Shown in pieces: positions 1-9,712 of a stretch of DNA of 64,000 nucleotides (positions are counted from its first letter, which is position 1; every line of letters starts with the position of its first letter). The notes under the pieces are model-generated. The model saw only the letters and a list, made by a program, of their open reading frames with translations, was not told the DNA's origin and made no database searches. The stretch lies in assembly GCF_041080815.1 (NCBI RefSeq), contig NZ_CP160205.1:1302001-1366000 (forward strand), written 5' to 3'. Origin of the DNA: Mucilaginibacter yixingensis (GTDB taxonomy: Bacteria > Bacteroidota > Bacteroidia > Sphingobacteriales > Sphingobacteriaceae). The position numbers were made by a program, and so were the translations under genes.

Positions 1-1587
1 AATGTTGACCAGGCACAAGTGGTTAACAAGGATCTGATTGCAGAAAATGGCGTGGTGCACGAGATTGACCGTGTACTTACCCCGCTGCCCAACCTGGAGC
101 AATATCTGGCCACCAACAGCCAGTATAGCGAGTTCAGAAAACTTTTTGAGCAGTACATGACGCTTTATATCCCTAATGTTGATGCCACTGCCCGTTATAA
201 AATATTAACCGGTTCGTCAAGTACGGTTTACATCAAGCAATACTCTCCGCTGCTGGCCTACGCTCCAAATAATGAGAATTATGTTAAGGCTAATGTTTAT
301 GATGCTCAGTCTGACGGATATACCATGGTTGCGCCAAATAACACGGCGTTAACCCAGTACCTCAACAGTGTTATCCTGGAGTTTTACGGCACGGTTGATA
401 AACTTCCGGCATCAATTATTGCCGATTTGTTGAACGCGCACATGTACAACACCACTGCATGGCCTTCAAAATTTGCTACTACGCCTAACTTCCAGAATGA
501 AACCAGCAAGCTAAGCTTCAGCGCAGATCTGGCAGAGAAGAAAATGTGCAGCAACGGTATTTTCTACGGCTCAAACAAGGTGCAGCAGGCCAACGTGTTC
601 AGTACGGTATATGCCAGGGCTTATCTTGATCCTAACTACTCTTTAATGTGGCGCATTTTGAATAACCTTAAACTCGCCATTACCTCGCCAACGCAGCGCT
701 ATACTATTTTCATGCTGCCAGATACTTACCTGCGTGCATTGGGTTATGATTATAACACCACTACAAATGCATTTACGCTAACAGTAAATGGAACAGTAGT
801 TGCCGGTGGCGACCAGTTGCAGCGCCTTGTTAACCTGCATGTAATCAACACGCCAAATAATGAGTTAAACAGTCTGGCTGGTTCTGGTATTCTGGAAACT
901 TACGGCGGCGAGTACATGAAATGGAACGCCGGGCAGATTTTTGCCGCCGGTAACGTTGAAACAGGTGTAAATGCCACCGTAGGTGCGTCAAGAGACTATA
1001 TCAACGGTCGTATTTATTACCTCAACTCTGGCAACCTGATCTACCCTACAGGTACACTGGCATCGCAGATTGCAAAGCTTGCTAAAGTAGCCACAGATCC
1101 ATACTATGATTTTTATCAGTACCTGATTAACTCTACTGCCTATAATGCGGTATCAGCAGAGTTCTCTTTCACGGTTTCGGGAGCTAACTATACCATATTT
1201 ATCCCAACTAAGGCAGCCATTTTGCAGGCTGTTAAAGATGGTTATTTGCCAGGTACCGTATCTGGTACAACCGTAACGCCAACTTACAACCCAACCAGCA
1301 TTGATGATAAAGCAAAGGTAACCAAGTTTATACAGTACCATATCATCAACGGTGTAGCTATGGCAACCGATGGTAAAAAGAGCAGCGTGTCTACAGCGTT
1401 CCAAACCTTCCTGGTTAACTCATTGGGCGATAAGCTGACCATTACCGTGAAAAATCAACCCAACAACATGACGGTGACTGACAACTTCGGCCGTACATCA
1501 AATGTGGTAAATGGTTCGGCCAGCAATTACCTGGGCTCAAGGGCACTCTTTCATCAAATTGATAACTACCTGAAGTATAACTTCTAA
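1..1587 (+). CDS. Fasciclin (FAS1) domain protein, 5' end outside the window
   Basis: The frame is open from base 1, so the N-terminus and any lipoprotein signal lie upstream; 528 residues are visible. The first residues are the tail of one FAS1 domain (NGVVHEIDRVL, the family's second conserved box). Three more FAS1-like units follow at about residues 30-200, 205-345 and 350-528, with box-like segments such as SNGIFYGSNKV, YTIFMLPDTYL and YTIFIPTKAAI. FAS1 domains are compact binding modules on cell surfaces. Only 13 bases separate the stop from the downstream SusC gene, so it is probably co-transcribed with it. A role as an accessory glycan-binding surface protein is inference from position. 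It has more FAS1 units and no obvious C-terminal sandwich domain, unlike the two FAS1 proteins downstream. Confidence 0.85.
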   Translation, partial: NVDQAQVVNKDLIAENGVVHEIDRVLTPLPNLEQYLATNSQYSEFRKLFEQYMTLYIPNVDATARYKILTGSSSTVYIKQYSPLLAYAPNNENYVKANVYDAQSDGYTMVAPNNTALTQYLNSVILEFYGTVDKLPASIIADLLNAHMYNTTAWPSKFATTPNFQNETSKLSFSADLAEKKMCSNGIFYGSNKVQQANVFSTVYARAYLDPNYSLMWRILNNLKLAITSPTQRYTIFMLPDTYLRALGYDYNTTTNAFTLTVNGTVVAGGDQLQRLVNLHVINTPNNELNSLAGSGILETYGGEYMKWNAGQIFAAGNVETGVNATVGASRDYINGRIYYLNSGNLIYPTGTLASQIAKLAKVATDPYYDFYQYLINSTAYNAVSAEFSFTVSGANYTIFIPTKAAILQAVKDGYLPGTVSGTTVTPTYNPTSIDDKAKVTKFIQYHIINGVAMATDGKKSSVSTAFQTFLVNSLGDKLTITVKNQPNNMTVTDNFGRTSNVVNGSASNYLGSRALFHQIDNYLKYNF

Positions 1588-1600
1588 GCATCGGCATTTT

Positions 1601-4600
1601 ATGAGAAGAAATTTATATATTTTATTGATCTGTGCCGTTGCGGTTTGCGTGGGCGGCCTACAGCTCAGTTGGGCACAAACAACCGGCGGCGTGCTTGTTA
1701 AAGGGCGCGTTACAGACAAAGCCGGTCCGCTTGTTGGCGCCACTGTAATTGAACAGGATAAAGACAACCGTACCATTATTGGTGTGGCTACAGATATCGA
1801 CGGCAACTTTGCACTCCACATCAGCGATGTAACACACAAACTGGTGGTATCGCTCATCAGTTATGAAACGCAGAGCCTCACCATCGGCCCCAAAAGAACC
1901 TTTGAGGTTTTCATGAAGCCGAATTCACGCGATCTGGACGAGGTAATTGTAAAAGCCCGGCCACAGGTTAACAACGGCAGCGGTTTATTGATTGACGATA
2001 GGGACCGTACCACCTCAACCTTAACACTGAATGCTAAAGATGTGGAGGAGCTGCAGGCTACCACTATTGATCAGGCTATTCAGGGCCGTTTACCAGGGGT
2101 AGATATCGTATCAAACTCTGGTGATCCAGGCGCTGGTATGTCTATCAAAATCCGTGGTACGGCAACTATTAACGGTGCTACCAATCCGCTGATTGTGTTG
2201 GACGGCGTACCTTTTGAAACCACCGTGCCATCTGATTTTAACTTTGCAACGGCAGACAATAACCAATATGCCGACTTGCTGAGCATCGCCCCGTCTGATA
2301 TCAAGGATATCTCTATCCTGAAAGATGCGGCTGCAACTGCCGTTTGGGGATCAAGAGCGGCTAACGGCGTACTAATCATCAACACCAAACGTGGTGTAAA
2401 AGGAGCACCTACTATTTCTTACACCTTTAAAGGCACCAGTACCGAGCAGCCGGGCAGTATTCCGCTGTTGAACGGCGACCAGTACACCACGCTGATTCCG
2501 GAGATGGTGATGAACGTTAACGGCTTGCCACTTAATATGTTCAACGTTAAGGAGTTTCAGTTTGACCCGCAAGATCTTTACTATTATAACAACTATACCC
2601 AAAATACAGATTGGGTAAAAGCCATTTCCAGAACCGGTTCTGTGTATGATAATAACCTGTCGCTTTCGGGCGGTGGCGATAAAGCACGTTACTTCGCATC
2701 GGTAGGGTATAACACCCAAACCGGTACAACCATAGGTACCGGCCTGCAGCGTTTAAACACCAGGCTCAACCTGGATTACATCGTGTCAGACCGTATCCGG
2801 TTTACCACTTACGTGGCTTATGCGCACTCTAACACATTGTTTAACTACTCAACCAGTGCAAACGGTACCGGTAGCGGAAACGTGCGTGCTGTGGCGGCCA
2901 TCAGGGCGCCAAACAGCAGTATTTATGCTTATAACGAGTATGGTATACTAACGCCAAACTATTTTACGCCGGCATCAGACGTGCAGGGACAATATCCGGC
3001 TACCTACAACCCGGTGGCACTGGCCAATACTGCCCTTAACGAGGCCGTAAATGACCGTATTACGCCTCACTTCTCGCTACAGTATAACATTGTTAAAGGT
3101 ATCCTGAATGCAACCGGCGATGTGGTTTTTGATATCAGCAACGGCCGTCAGCATCGTTTCCTGCCGCAACAGGCAACCGGCAGACCGTTTACAGAAACAA
3201 CGGTAAACCAGACATCTGTTTCAGATTATGATAGCTACAACGTATCTACCAAAGCCAACCTGGTTTATACACCAGATCTGGGCGATAAAAACTCATTCTC
3301 TGGTTTGGTATCGTTGCAAAGCAATGATTCTAAATCTGTAACCCAGGGAGAAAAATCATCCAACACGGCTTCAGACGAGTTGCAGGATCCGCTTTCGCCG
3401 GGCCGTTCAAATGTGGCTGGCGCGTTGCTGTCGTCAACTACACAATCACGGTCGGTATCCGCGCTTATCAACGGTCAGTATAAATTCCTTGATCGTTATA
3501 TTGTTAACGTAGCCTTGCGCGGCGATGGTAGCTCAAGATTTGGTTCTAACAAACGTTATGGTTTGTTCCCGGCCATCTCTGGTCGCTGGCGCGCATCTGC
3601 CGAGCCATTTATGAAGAAGTTTTCTAAATGGATGGACGACCTTAGTTTCCGTGGCGGTTATGGTGTGAGCGGTAGCGCTCCGCGCAGTGACTATCTGTTC
3701 TTTGGTAAATATCTGCCTAGCGATAACACCTATGCCGGCGCTGCAACTGTGTATCCAAGCAATATTCAGTTGGATAACCTGCGCTGGGAAACACTGGAAG
3801 GCCTTGACGCCGGCGTTAACCTGATCATGTTCAACAGCAGATTGAATATTGACTTCGGTATCTACCGCAACCGTACCAAAGACCTGTTCAGCACCGTTAA
3901 CCTGGCTGCTTACAATGGTTTCAGCTCAGTATTAATCAATGCCGGTACGCTAGACAACCAGGGCTTCGAGCTGAATATTATTTCTACACCAATACGCACC
4001 AAAAGCATTGTTGTAGATTTTGCTTTCAACATTGCTAACAACGTTAACGCGCTGCGCTCGGTAAACCCTAACTACCCTGTACAAAGCGGTAACACCAACA
4101 CCAACGGCAACTATTTAGGTCTGTTGCAGATCAATAACCCACTGGGTTCTTTCTACGGCTACCGCTATAAAGGCGTTTATAAAGACGCGGATGCCACCGT
4201 TGCACGCGGTGCAAACGGCAACAAACTGATCAGTCCAGACGGTACGCCTGTGCAAATGCGTTTCAACTACCCGGCAGTTGACTACAAATTCCAACCGGGC
4301 GACGCTAAGTATGAAGATGTTAACCATGATGGTAACATCAACTATCAGGACGTGGTTTACCTGGGTAACAGTAATCCTAAGTTTACCGGTGGTTTTGGTC
4401 CGAGCATTACCTGGCACGGTAACTTCAAGCTGCAAGCTTTCTTCAACTTCCGTACCGGCGGCCAGATTGTAAATGGTACCGAAATGAGTACTACCAATAT
4501 GTATGGCTTCAGTAACCAAAGCACTGCAGTATTAAGAAGATGGAGACGCCCGGGTGATGAAACCGATATCCCGAGAGCCTTATACCGTTCGGGCTATAAC

Positions 4601-4876
4601 TGGCTGGGGTCTGACCGTTATGTAGAAACCGGCTCTTACCTGCGTTTCAGATCAATTACGGCAAGGTATAACTTCAACCGCGCCCTGGCAGCCAAGCTAA
4701 AAACCAAAAACCTGAGCGTGTACTTCACAGCAGAAAACCTGCTCACCTTCACCAACTATACTGGGCAAGACCCAGAGGTGGCCGTAAGGGGAGAGGGCAT
4801 TAACCAGATGGCGATAGATAACTCTACCACACCGCCACTTAAACAATTTACGCTTGGTTTATCCGCAACTTTTTAA
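1601..4876 (+). CDS. SusC/RagA-family TonB-dependent outer membrane transporter
   Basis: This 1091-residue protein has a signal peptide (about residues 1-26, hydrophobic then SWAQ). A CarboxypepD_reg-like domain follows (about 30-110, from VLVKGRVTDKAGPLVGATV), then a plug domain (about 145-265) with the family's IRGTATINGATNPLIVLDGVPFE-type region and ILKDAAATAVWGSRAANGV. The rest is a 22-strand-type beta barrel ending in the aromatic residue F. SusC proteins import oligosaccharides across the outer membrane using TonB energy, and pair with a SusD lid. Here the SusD gene overlaps the stop codon by one base, as expected for a pair. Length is normal for the family. The substrate is not readable from this gene alone; the downstream PL11 lyase suggests rhamnogalacturonan fragments. 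Confidence 0.95.
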   Translation: MRRNLYILLICAVAVCVGGLQLSWAQTTGGVLVKGRVTDKAGPLVGATVIEQDKDNRTIIGVATDIDGNFALHISDVTHKLVVSLISYETQSLTIGPKRTFEVFMKPNSRDLDEVIVKARPQVNNGSGLLIDDRDRTTSTLTLNAKDVEELQATTIDQAIQGRLPGVDIVSNSGDPGAGMSIKIRGTATINGATNPLIVLDGVPFETTVPSDFNFATADNNQYADLLSIAPSDIKDISILKDAAATAVWGSRAANGVLIINTKRGVKGAPTISYTFKGTSTEQPGSIPLLNGDQYTTLIPEMVMNVNGLPLNMFNVKEFQFDPQDLYYYNNYTQNTDWVKAISRTGSVYDNNLSLSGGGDKARYFASVGYNTQTGTTIGTGLQRLNTRLNLDYIVSDRIRFTTYVAYAHSNTLFNYSTSANGTGSGNVRAVAAIRAPNSSIYAYNEYGILTPNYFTPASDVQGQYPATYNPVALANTALNEAVNDRITPHFSLQYNIVKGILNATGDVVFDISNGRQHRFLPQQATGRPFTETTVNQTSVSDYDSYNVSTKANLVYTPDLGDKNSFSGLVSLQSNDSKSVTQGEKSSNTASDELQDPLSPGRSNVAGALLSSTTQSRSVSALINGQYKFLDRYIVNVALRGDGSSRFGSNKRYGLFPAISGRWRASAEPFMKKFSKWMDDLSFRGGYGVSGSAPRSDYLFFGKYLPSDNTYAGAATVYPSNIQLDNLRWETLEGLDAGVNLIMFNSRLNIDFGIYRNRTKDLFSTVNLAAYNGFSSVLINAGTLDNQGFELNIISTPIRTKSIVVDFAFNIANNVNALRSVNPNYPVQSGNTNTNGNYLGLLQINNPLGSFYGYRYKGVYKDADATVARGANGNKLISPDGTPVQMRFNYPAVDYKFQPGDAKYEDVNHDGNINYQDVVYLGNSNPKFTGGFGPSITWHGNFKLQAFFNFRTGGQIVNGTEMSTTNMYGFSNQSTAVLRRWRRPGDETDIPRALYRSGYNWLGSDRYVETGSYLRFRSITARYNFNRALAAKLKTKNLSVYFTAENLLTFTNYTGQDPEVAVRGEGINQMAIDNSTTPPLKQFTLGLSATF

Positions 4877-6375
4877 TGACTGTTGAAATGAGAAAGATAG
4901 CAACGATATTATTATTGATACTGGTAAGCGCCGGTAACTACTCGTGCAATAAATACCTTGACCTTAAGCCTAACGACGGCATTATCAGAGATATTTTCTG
5001 GCAGTCAAAAGAGCAACTTCAGGCCGCAACCCTTGGCTGCTATAATGCCATGGAGGATGTGCCCAGCGGCAGAACACCAGCCGAACTGTTTTTTGTTTGG
5101 GGTGAGCTGCGTGCCGATATGATTTCACCAGGTTTGGGTATGGGTGCAGAAGAACTGAGCTTTGTTAACTACAACATCCTCAGCACAAACTCTTTTGCCG
5201 ACTGGCGCAATATCTACCGTGTAATTAACATTTGCAACACGGTAATTGATTTTGGGCCGAATGTGAAAAGCATTGACGCCACGCTGTCAACCACCGAGCT
5301 GAACGGTTATCTGGCCGAGGCGCTCACCGTACGGGCAATGATGTATTTCTACCTGGTGCGCACCTTTGGCGATGTGCCGATGAAGATCAAGGCCACAGCA
5401 ACAGATGCAGATATTACCAATATTGCCAAAACGCCAAAAGCCGACGTATTGAAGCAGATTGTAGCCGATTTGAAACTGGCCGAAGGCTACGCGGTGGATA
5501 CCTATAACAATAACACGTTTGATAAAGGCCGTGTTACCAAATACACCGTTTATGCAGTAGAGGCTGATGTTTACCTGTGGCTGGATGATTACGCTAACTG
5601 TATTGCCGCTGCCGATAAGATCATTAACTCCAACAAATTTGCCCTGGTACCGGGTAACTCGGCATGGTTCAACACCCTTTTTGCTAACGGTAACTCGGTA
5701 GAAGGTATTTTTGAGCTGCAGTTTGACCAGCAAATCCTCAACCCTTACTATGCCATGTTTACCACCAGCAAAAGGAGGTACATAGCAGCATCAAACGTGC
5801 TGAGCGACATTTATACCATTGATCCGCAGAAGGCAGATAATATTGATATCCGTGGTATCAATGCGGCTGTTCGCCCGAGCGATCAAAGTATCTACAAGTA
5901 TCTGGGTATTAGCGACGATGTAGCCCGTACATCAGACGGATCTTATGCGCATTGGATATTTTACCGCTATGCAGACATCTTGCTGTTAAAGGCCGAGGCC
6001 TGCATTAACTCTGGTCGCGGTCAGGATGCGCTTGATATCATCCAGCAGATCCGCCAGCGTGGGCATGCGCTGTCATTCTCAGAAGAATCTCCACTGCCTG
6101 ATGACGTTGCCGGTTTAACAGATTACCTGGTGAAAGAACGTGCCCGGGAGTTTGCTTATGAAGGTAAACGCTGGTATGACCTGTTGCGTGTTGCTAAACG
6201 CAATAACTACGAACGCATGGACATTTTGCGCGAAGCGGTATTGAATTCTGTACCGCCATCTGTACAGCAATCGGCATTGAATAAGCTGAAAGACCCGAAC
6301 AGCCATTACCTGCCCATATTCTATACAGAGATTCAAAATGATCCGCTGCTTATTCAGAATCCATTCTATAAATAA
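4876..6375 (+). CDS. SusD/RagB-family glycan-binding outer membrane lipoprotein
   Basis: The protein has 499 residues from the ATG that overlaps the SusC stop (TAATG). A second in-frame ATG at 4888 gives a tidier lipoprotein signal (MRKIATILLLILVSAG then C, with NYSC as the lipobox region) and may be the true start. The N-terminal SusD-like part (YLDLKPNDGI, QLQAATLGCYNAM) and the C-terminal RagB part (YRYADILLLKAEA, ERAREFAYEGKRWYDLLRVAKRN) are both clear. SusD proteins form a lid over the SusC barrel and bind the incoming glycan outside the cell. Its position just after the SusC gene marks it as that transporter's partner. Sugar specificity cannot be predicted from sequence in this family. 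Confidence 0.95.
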   Translation: MTVEMRKIATILLLILVSAGNYSCNKYLDLKPNDGIIRDIFWQSKEQLQAATLGCYNAMEDVPSGRTPAELFFVWGELRADMISPGLGMGAEELSFVNYNILSTNSFADWRNIYRVINICNTVIDFGPNVKSIDATLSTTELNGYLAEALTVRAMMYFYLVRTFGDVPMKIKATATDADITNIAKTPKADVLKQIVADLKLAEGYAVDTYNNNTFDKGRVTKYTVYAVEADVYLWLDDYANCIAAADKIINSNKFALVPGNSAWFNTLFANGNSVEGIFELQFDQQILNPYYAMFTTSKRRYIAASNVLSDIYTIDPQKADNIDIRGINAAVRPSDQSIYKYLGISDDVARTSDGSYAHWIFYRYADILLLKAEACINSGRGQDALDIIQQIRQRGHALSFSEESPLPDDVAGLTDYLVKERAREFAYEGKRWYDLLRVAKRNNYERMDILREAVLNSVPPSVQQSALNKLKDPNSHYLPIFYTEIQNDPLLIQNPFYK

Positions 6376-6399
6376 TAGCCAACCAAATTATAAGAAGAT

Positions 6400-8130
6400 A
6401 TGAGAACGATATTTTTTAAACGGATCTCGATGTGGCTTAGCGCACTGCCGGTGTTGTTTGCCATACTGTTTAGCGGCTGCGCCCGTGAGCACATTAACTA
6501 TAATACTACCAGTGTAGTAAACATGTACAGCTACCTGGAGCAAGACCCTGCCAACTTCTCTATGTTTAAACAAATTATTGATAAGGCAGGTTACGGAGAT
6601 TTTTTAAACTCTTACGGTACCTATACACTTTTTGCCTCTACCAACGATGGGGTAAAGGCATTTTTGAAAGCCAATAATCTGGCCAACATTGATGCGATTG
6701 ATCAGGCCATGGCCAAAAAGATTGTCAGCATCAGCCTTATTGCCGATACTATTAACACGTCGCTGTTTACCGACGGTAAGATGCGGACGCCAACTACTTC
6801 CGGTCAGTTTTTGATTACCGGTGCTCAAAATACCGATGGGGCAAGTTCTATCACTATTAACAGACAGGCCAACCTGATAAAAGGTAATGTTAGGCTGGGT
6901 AACGGTATTGTACACGTTATTGACAATGTGTTGATGCCGGCGCAGCTCACATTGGCTAAAATGATAGAGCAAAACCCAAGCTACTCTATATTCTCTGATG
7001 CGCTGAAAGCTACCGGTTTTTATGATACGTTAAACGTGGCCAGTGCAGATCAAACCAATCCGGCCCGCAAATACCTTACGCTGATAGCCGAAACCAACAC
7101 CGTATTTGCTGCAGCGGGTATCTCTGATTTTAATACGCTGAAGGCAAAGTACTCAACAACGGGTAACCCGAAAGATCCTACTGATAGCCTTTACCTGTTT
7201 GTGGCTTACCACATCCTGCCGGAGTTGTCTTTCATGTCAGACATCGTTGCGGTATCTTCACACCCAACGCTGGCTCCGCTTGAGGTAACTACAAGTATGC
7301 TGCAGGGCGAAGATGTGTTGTTAAACAACGATACGTTTAACGGTGTGCTTGAACCGGGCGTTGCGCTTGTTCGCTCGCTGAGTGATTTTCCGGCACAGAA
7401 TGGCGTGTTGCACTCTGCCGCGGCAAATTACAAGATCAAGGTGCGTGAACCATCGGCGGTATATTTTGACTTTGGCGATCAGCCCGAGATCCGTCGTGCG
7501 CCAGGCGTTTTCCGTGTGTTGGGCTTGCCTGCTGCCGGTATTGCTTTCTCGATAGGTGATCTGGCCGATGTAACCTGGGTGTCCCGCGCATCTTCAGATC
7601 AGAAGCTGTATTACTGTACCACTGGTGTTGTACCAGGCTCTGGCGACTACTATTATGGTAATGACTTTGTGTACTTCGGTACCCGTTTCCAGCCTGGCTC
7701 TGGTGGTGGTATAGCTATGATGGAGATCACCTTTAAAACGCCGTTGCTGGTTCGTGGCCGCTATAAAGTATGGATAGATTGGAGAAGGGTGGGAGGCACC
7801 GCCCCAATTGTGGTAAGTTTTGATGGCGCAGACCTGCCTACAACCTTTACCCCGAATGATGTGGTGAGTGATAAAGACAATGATGCCGTACTGGAATCAA
7901 AAGGATTTAAACGCTACTCAGAATCGCCTTTAACATCAAATTCAAATGGTTTTGTGAGTAAAATGGTTGGCGTAATTAACGTAACCACAACAGACAGGCA
8001 CTTTATCAAGTTCAGGCCGACCGGTTCTATCGCCACACAAATTCCGATGGATGCGGTAGAGTTCCGCCCGATTGATATGCAAAGCCAGATTACGCCCAAA
8101 CTGGGCCGGGATGGCAGCCTTAAATACTAA
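6400..8130 (+). CDS. FAS1-domain lipoprotein with C-terminal beta-sandwich-like domain
   Basis: This 576-residue protein starts with a lipoprotein signal (hydrophobic stretch then FSGC, Cys about 27). Two FAS1 domains follow at about residues 45-178 (SMFKQIIDKAGYGDFL; GNGIVHVIDNVL) and about 185-350. The last 220 residues are a different beta-rich domain (FGDQPEIRRAPGVFRVLG; LLVRGRYKVWIDWRR) ending in DAVEFRPID. That end resembles the closing strand of jelly-roll carbohydrate-binding folds and of domains annotated in this setting as DUF5108; the match is from memory. The gene lies 24 bases after SusD and 24 bases before another FAS1 gene, so it is in the uptake operon. A surface glycan-binding role is inferred; FAS1 domains are otherwise adhesion modules. 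Confidence 0.85.
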   Translation: MRTIFFKRISMWLSALPVLFAILFSGCAREHINYNTTSVVNMYSYLEQDPANFSMFKQIIDKAGYGDFLNSYGTYTLFASTNDGVKAFLKANNLANIDAIDQAMAKKIVSISLIADTINTSLFTDGKMRTPTTSGQFLITGAQNTDGASSITINRQANLIKGNVRLGNGIVHVIDNVLMPAQLTLAKMIEQNPSYSIFSDALKATGFYDTLNVASADQTNPARKYLTLIAETNTVFAAAGISDFNTLKAKYSTTGNPKDPTDSLYLFVAYHILPELSFMSDIVAVSSHPTLAPLEVTTSMLQGEDVLLNNDTFNGVLEPGVALVRSLSDFPAQNGVLHSAAANYKIKVREPSAVYFDFGDQPEIRRAPGVFRVLGLPAAGIAFSIGDLADVTWVSRASSDQKLYYCTTGVVPGSGDYYYGNDFVYFGTRFQPGSGGGIAMMEITFKTPLLVRGRYKVWIDWRRVGGTAPIVVSFDGADLPTTFTPNDVVSDKDNDAVLESKGFKRYSESPLTSNSNGFVSKMVGVINVTTTDRHFIKFRPTGSIATQIPMDAVEFRPIDMQSQITPKLGRDGSLKY

Positions 8131-8160
8131 CCAATACTTTTTTAACACGACCAATTGATC

Positions 8161-9699
8161 ATGAATCATATCAAAATAAAGCTCTTAACGCTGATAGTGC
8201 TGGTTGTTGCCGTTATCTCCTGCAAAAAGCAGTGGGATAACCAAAGCGCAGGTACAGATCAGCAGTTGAACCAAAACCTCATGCAAGCCATCAGCGCCCA
8301 AAGTAACCTGAGCACGTTTGCCGGTTACCTGTCAAAACTGGGCTATGATAAATTACTTTCAACCAGCCTTACCTATACTGTATGGGCGCCTGATAATCAG
8401 GCGCTCAGCACTATAGATCAATCAATAGTTGCTGATACGGCTAAACTGAGAGCATTTGTAAACAATCACATAGCAAAGCAAAGTTTCTTTACTGCTGATG
8501 CTAAAACCGGTATCCGCGTGCGTACGCTGGGTGGCAAACGAATCACTTTTACTGCTACTACTGTAGAGGATGCCACCATCACCACGCCTAACCGTTACGT
8601 AGCCAACGGCGTGCTGCACGTAATCAACAAAGCGCTGCCGCCAAAAATGAATATCTATGAGTTTATCAAGAACCTGACAGGCACAGGCCAGTTGGTGCGA
8701 ACCTATATCCTTGGTCAGGATACCAGCTATGTAGATACCACCAAGGCTACCGTTGCTGGGATTGATAAAACTACCGGCAAGCCAATCCTGGTAGCCGGAA
8801 CCGGTTTAGTGAGCATGAACAAATATGCCACCCGGGTAGCCAACATCCAAAGCGAAGACAGTCTGTACACCTTCTTTGTACTGACAGACAACGCCTATAA
8901 CAACGAGCGTAACAAAGTAAGCAAGTACTTTAAAACCGTTAGCGGTTCGGCTGATACCACCATGAATATGCTGGCCGCCCTTAACGTGCTGAAAGATGTT
9001 GCCGTGAAAGGTGTGGTATTACCTGCTAATCTGCCGGCCAGCTTAACATCGGTAAACGGTGTGCCTATGCCAATTGATAAATCGACCATTGTGCAGAGCT
9101 ATCAGGCCAGTAACGGTATTGTTTACGTGATAGACAAGATGGATTTTGCCGTGTCTGACAAGATTACACCGATCATCATCCAGGGAGAGGCACCTACATT
9201 TTTTGCCCGTACAGACCGTCGTTCTAATTACGCTTACCGCGTAAAGAACGATCCAAGCGGTGTTACTTATCATGACTTGATGGTATCAGGTTCAGGTTTG
9301 CCTGCTGCCTATTATGCCGGCTATCGCCTCAGCAACCTTTATACCTGCCAGTACAAGGTAATCTGGAGAGCAATTAATGATTTTTATGCTACGCCTACCA
9401 ATATTTCGCAAAGGTTGGGTTTCTCAATGATCAGAAATACGGTTGGTCGTGACGGATTTTTGCCACTGGTGCAGTTCCCGTACACCAACGTAACACCACT
9501 TAATTATAATGAGGTTACACTGACCGGTGCTACCAACCCTAACCCCACAGCTGGCGGAACCATCAGCGTGGTTAGCGGTACGCTCAGTGTAGACAAGTAT
9601 TCATCGGTAGATATGTTCTTGCAGGGCGCTAACAGTACAACCGTGAACGCCAATATTTTCACTGCAGATTATATCAAACTTATCCCAATCCTCAATTAA
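8161..9699 (+). CDS. FAS1-domain lipoprotein with C-terminal beta-sandwich-like domain
   Basis: I place the start at the ATG at 8161; a TTG six bases upstream is less likely. The resulting 512-residue protein begins with a lipoprotein signal (VVAVISC, Cys about 21). Two FAS1 domains follow, at about residues 38-160 (STFAGYLSKLGYDKLL; YTVWAPDNQAL; NGVLHVINKALPP) and about 165-335 (FFVLTDNAYN; NGIVYVIDKMDFA). The C-terminal 170 residues (IIIQGEAPTFFARTD; TCQYKVIWRAIND) end in ADYIKLIPILN, close in layout to the C-terminus of the preceding FAS1 protein. The two look like divergent paralogues, each placed next to a SusC/SusD pair. Only 13 bases separate this gene from the next SusC. A glycan-binding or scaffold role on the cell surface is inferred. 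Confidence 0.85.
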   Translation: MNHIKIKLLTLIVLVVAVISCKKQWDNQSAGTDQQLNQNLMQAISAQSNLSTFAGYLSKLGYDKLLSTSLTYTVWAPDNQALSTIDQSIVADTAKLRAFVNNHIAKQSFFTADAKTGIRVRTLGGKRITFTATTVEDATITTPNRYVANGVLHVINKALPPKMNIYEFIKNLTGTGQLVRTYILGQDTSYVDTTKATVAGIDKTTGKPILVAGTGLVSMNKYATRVANIQSEDSLYTFFVLTDNAYNNERNKVSKYFKTVSGSADTTMNMLAALNVLKDVAVKGVVLPANLPASLTSVNGVPMPIDKSTIVQSYQASNGIVYVIDKMDFAVSDKITPIIIQGEAPTFFARTDRRSNYAYRVKNDPSGVTYHDLMVSGSGLPAAYYAGYRLSNLYTCQYKVIWRAINDFYATPTNISQRLGFSMIRNTVGRDGFLPLVQFPYTNVTPLNYNEVTLTGATNPNPTAGGTISVVSGTLSVDKYSSVDMFLQGANSTTVNANIFTADYIKLIPILN

Positions 9700-9712
9700 C
9701 ACCGTACAGATT

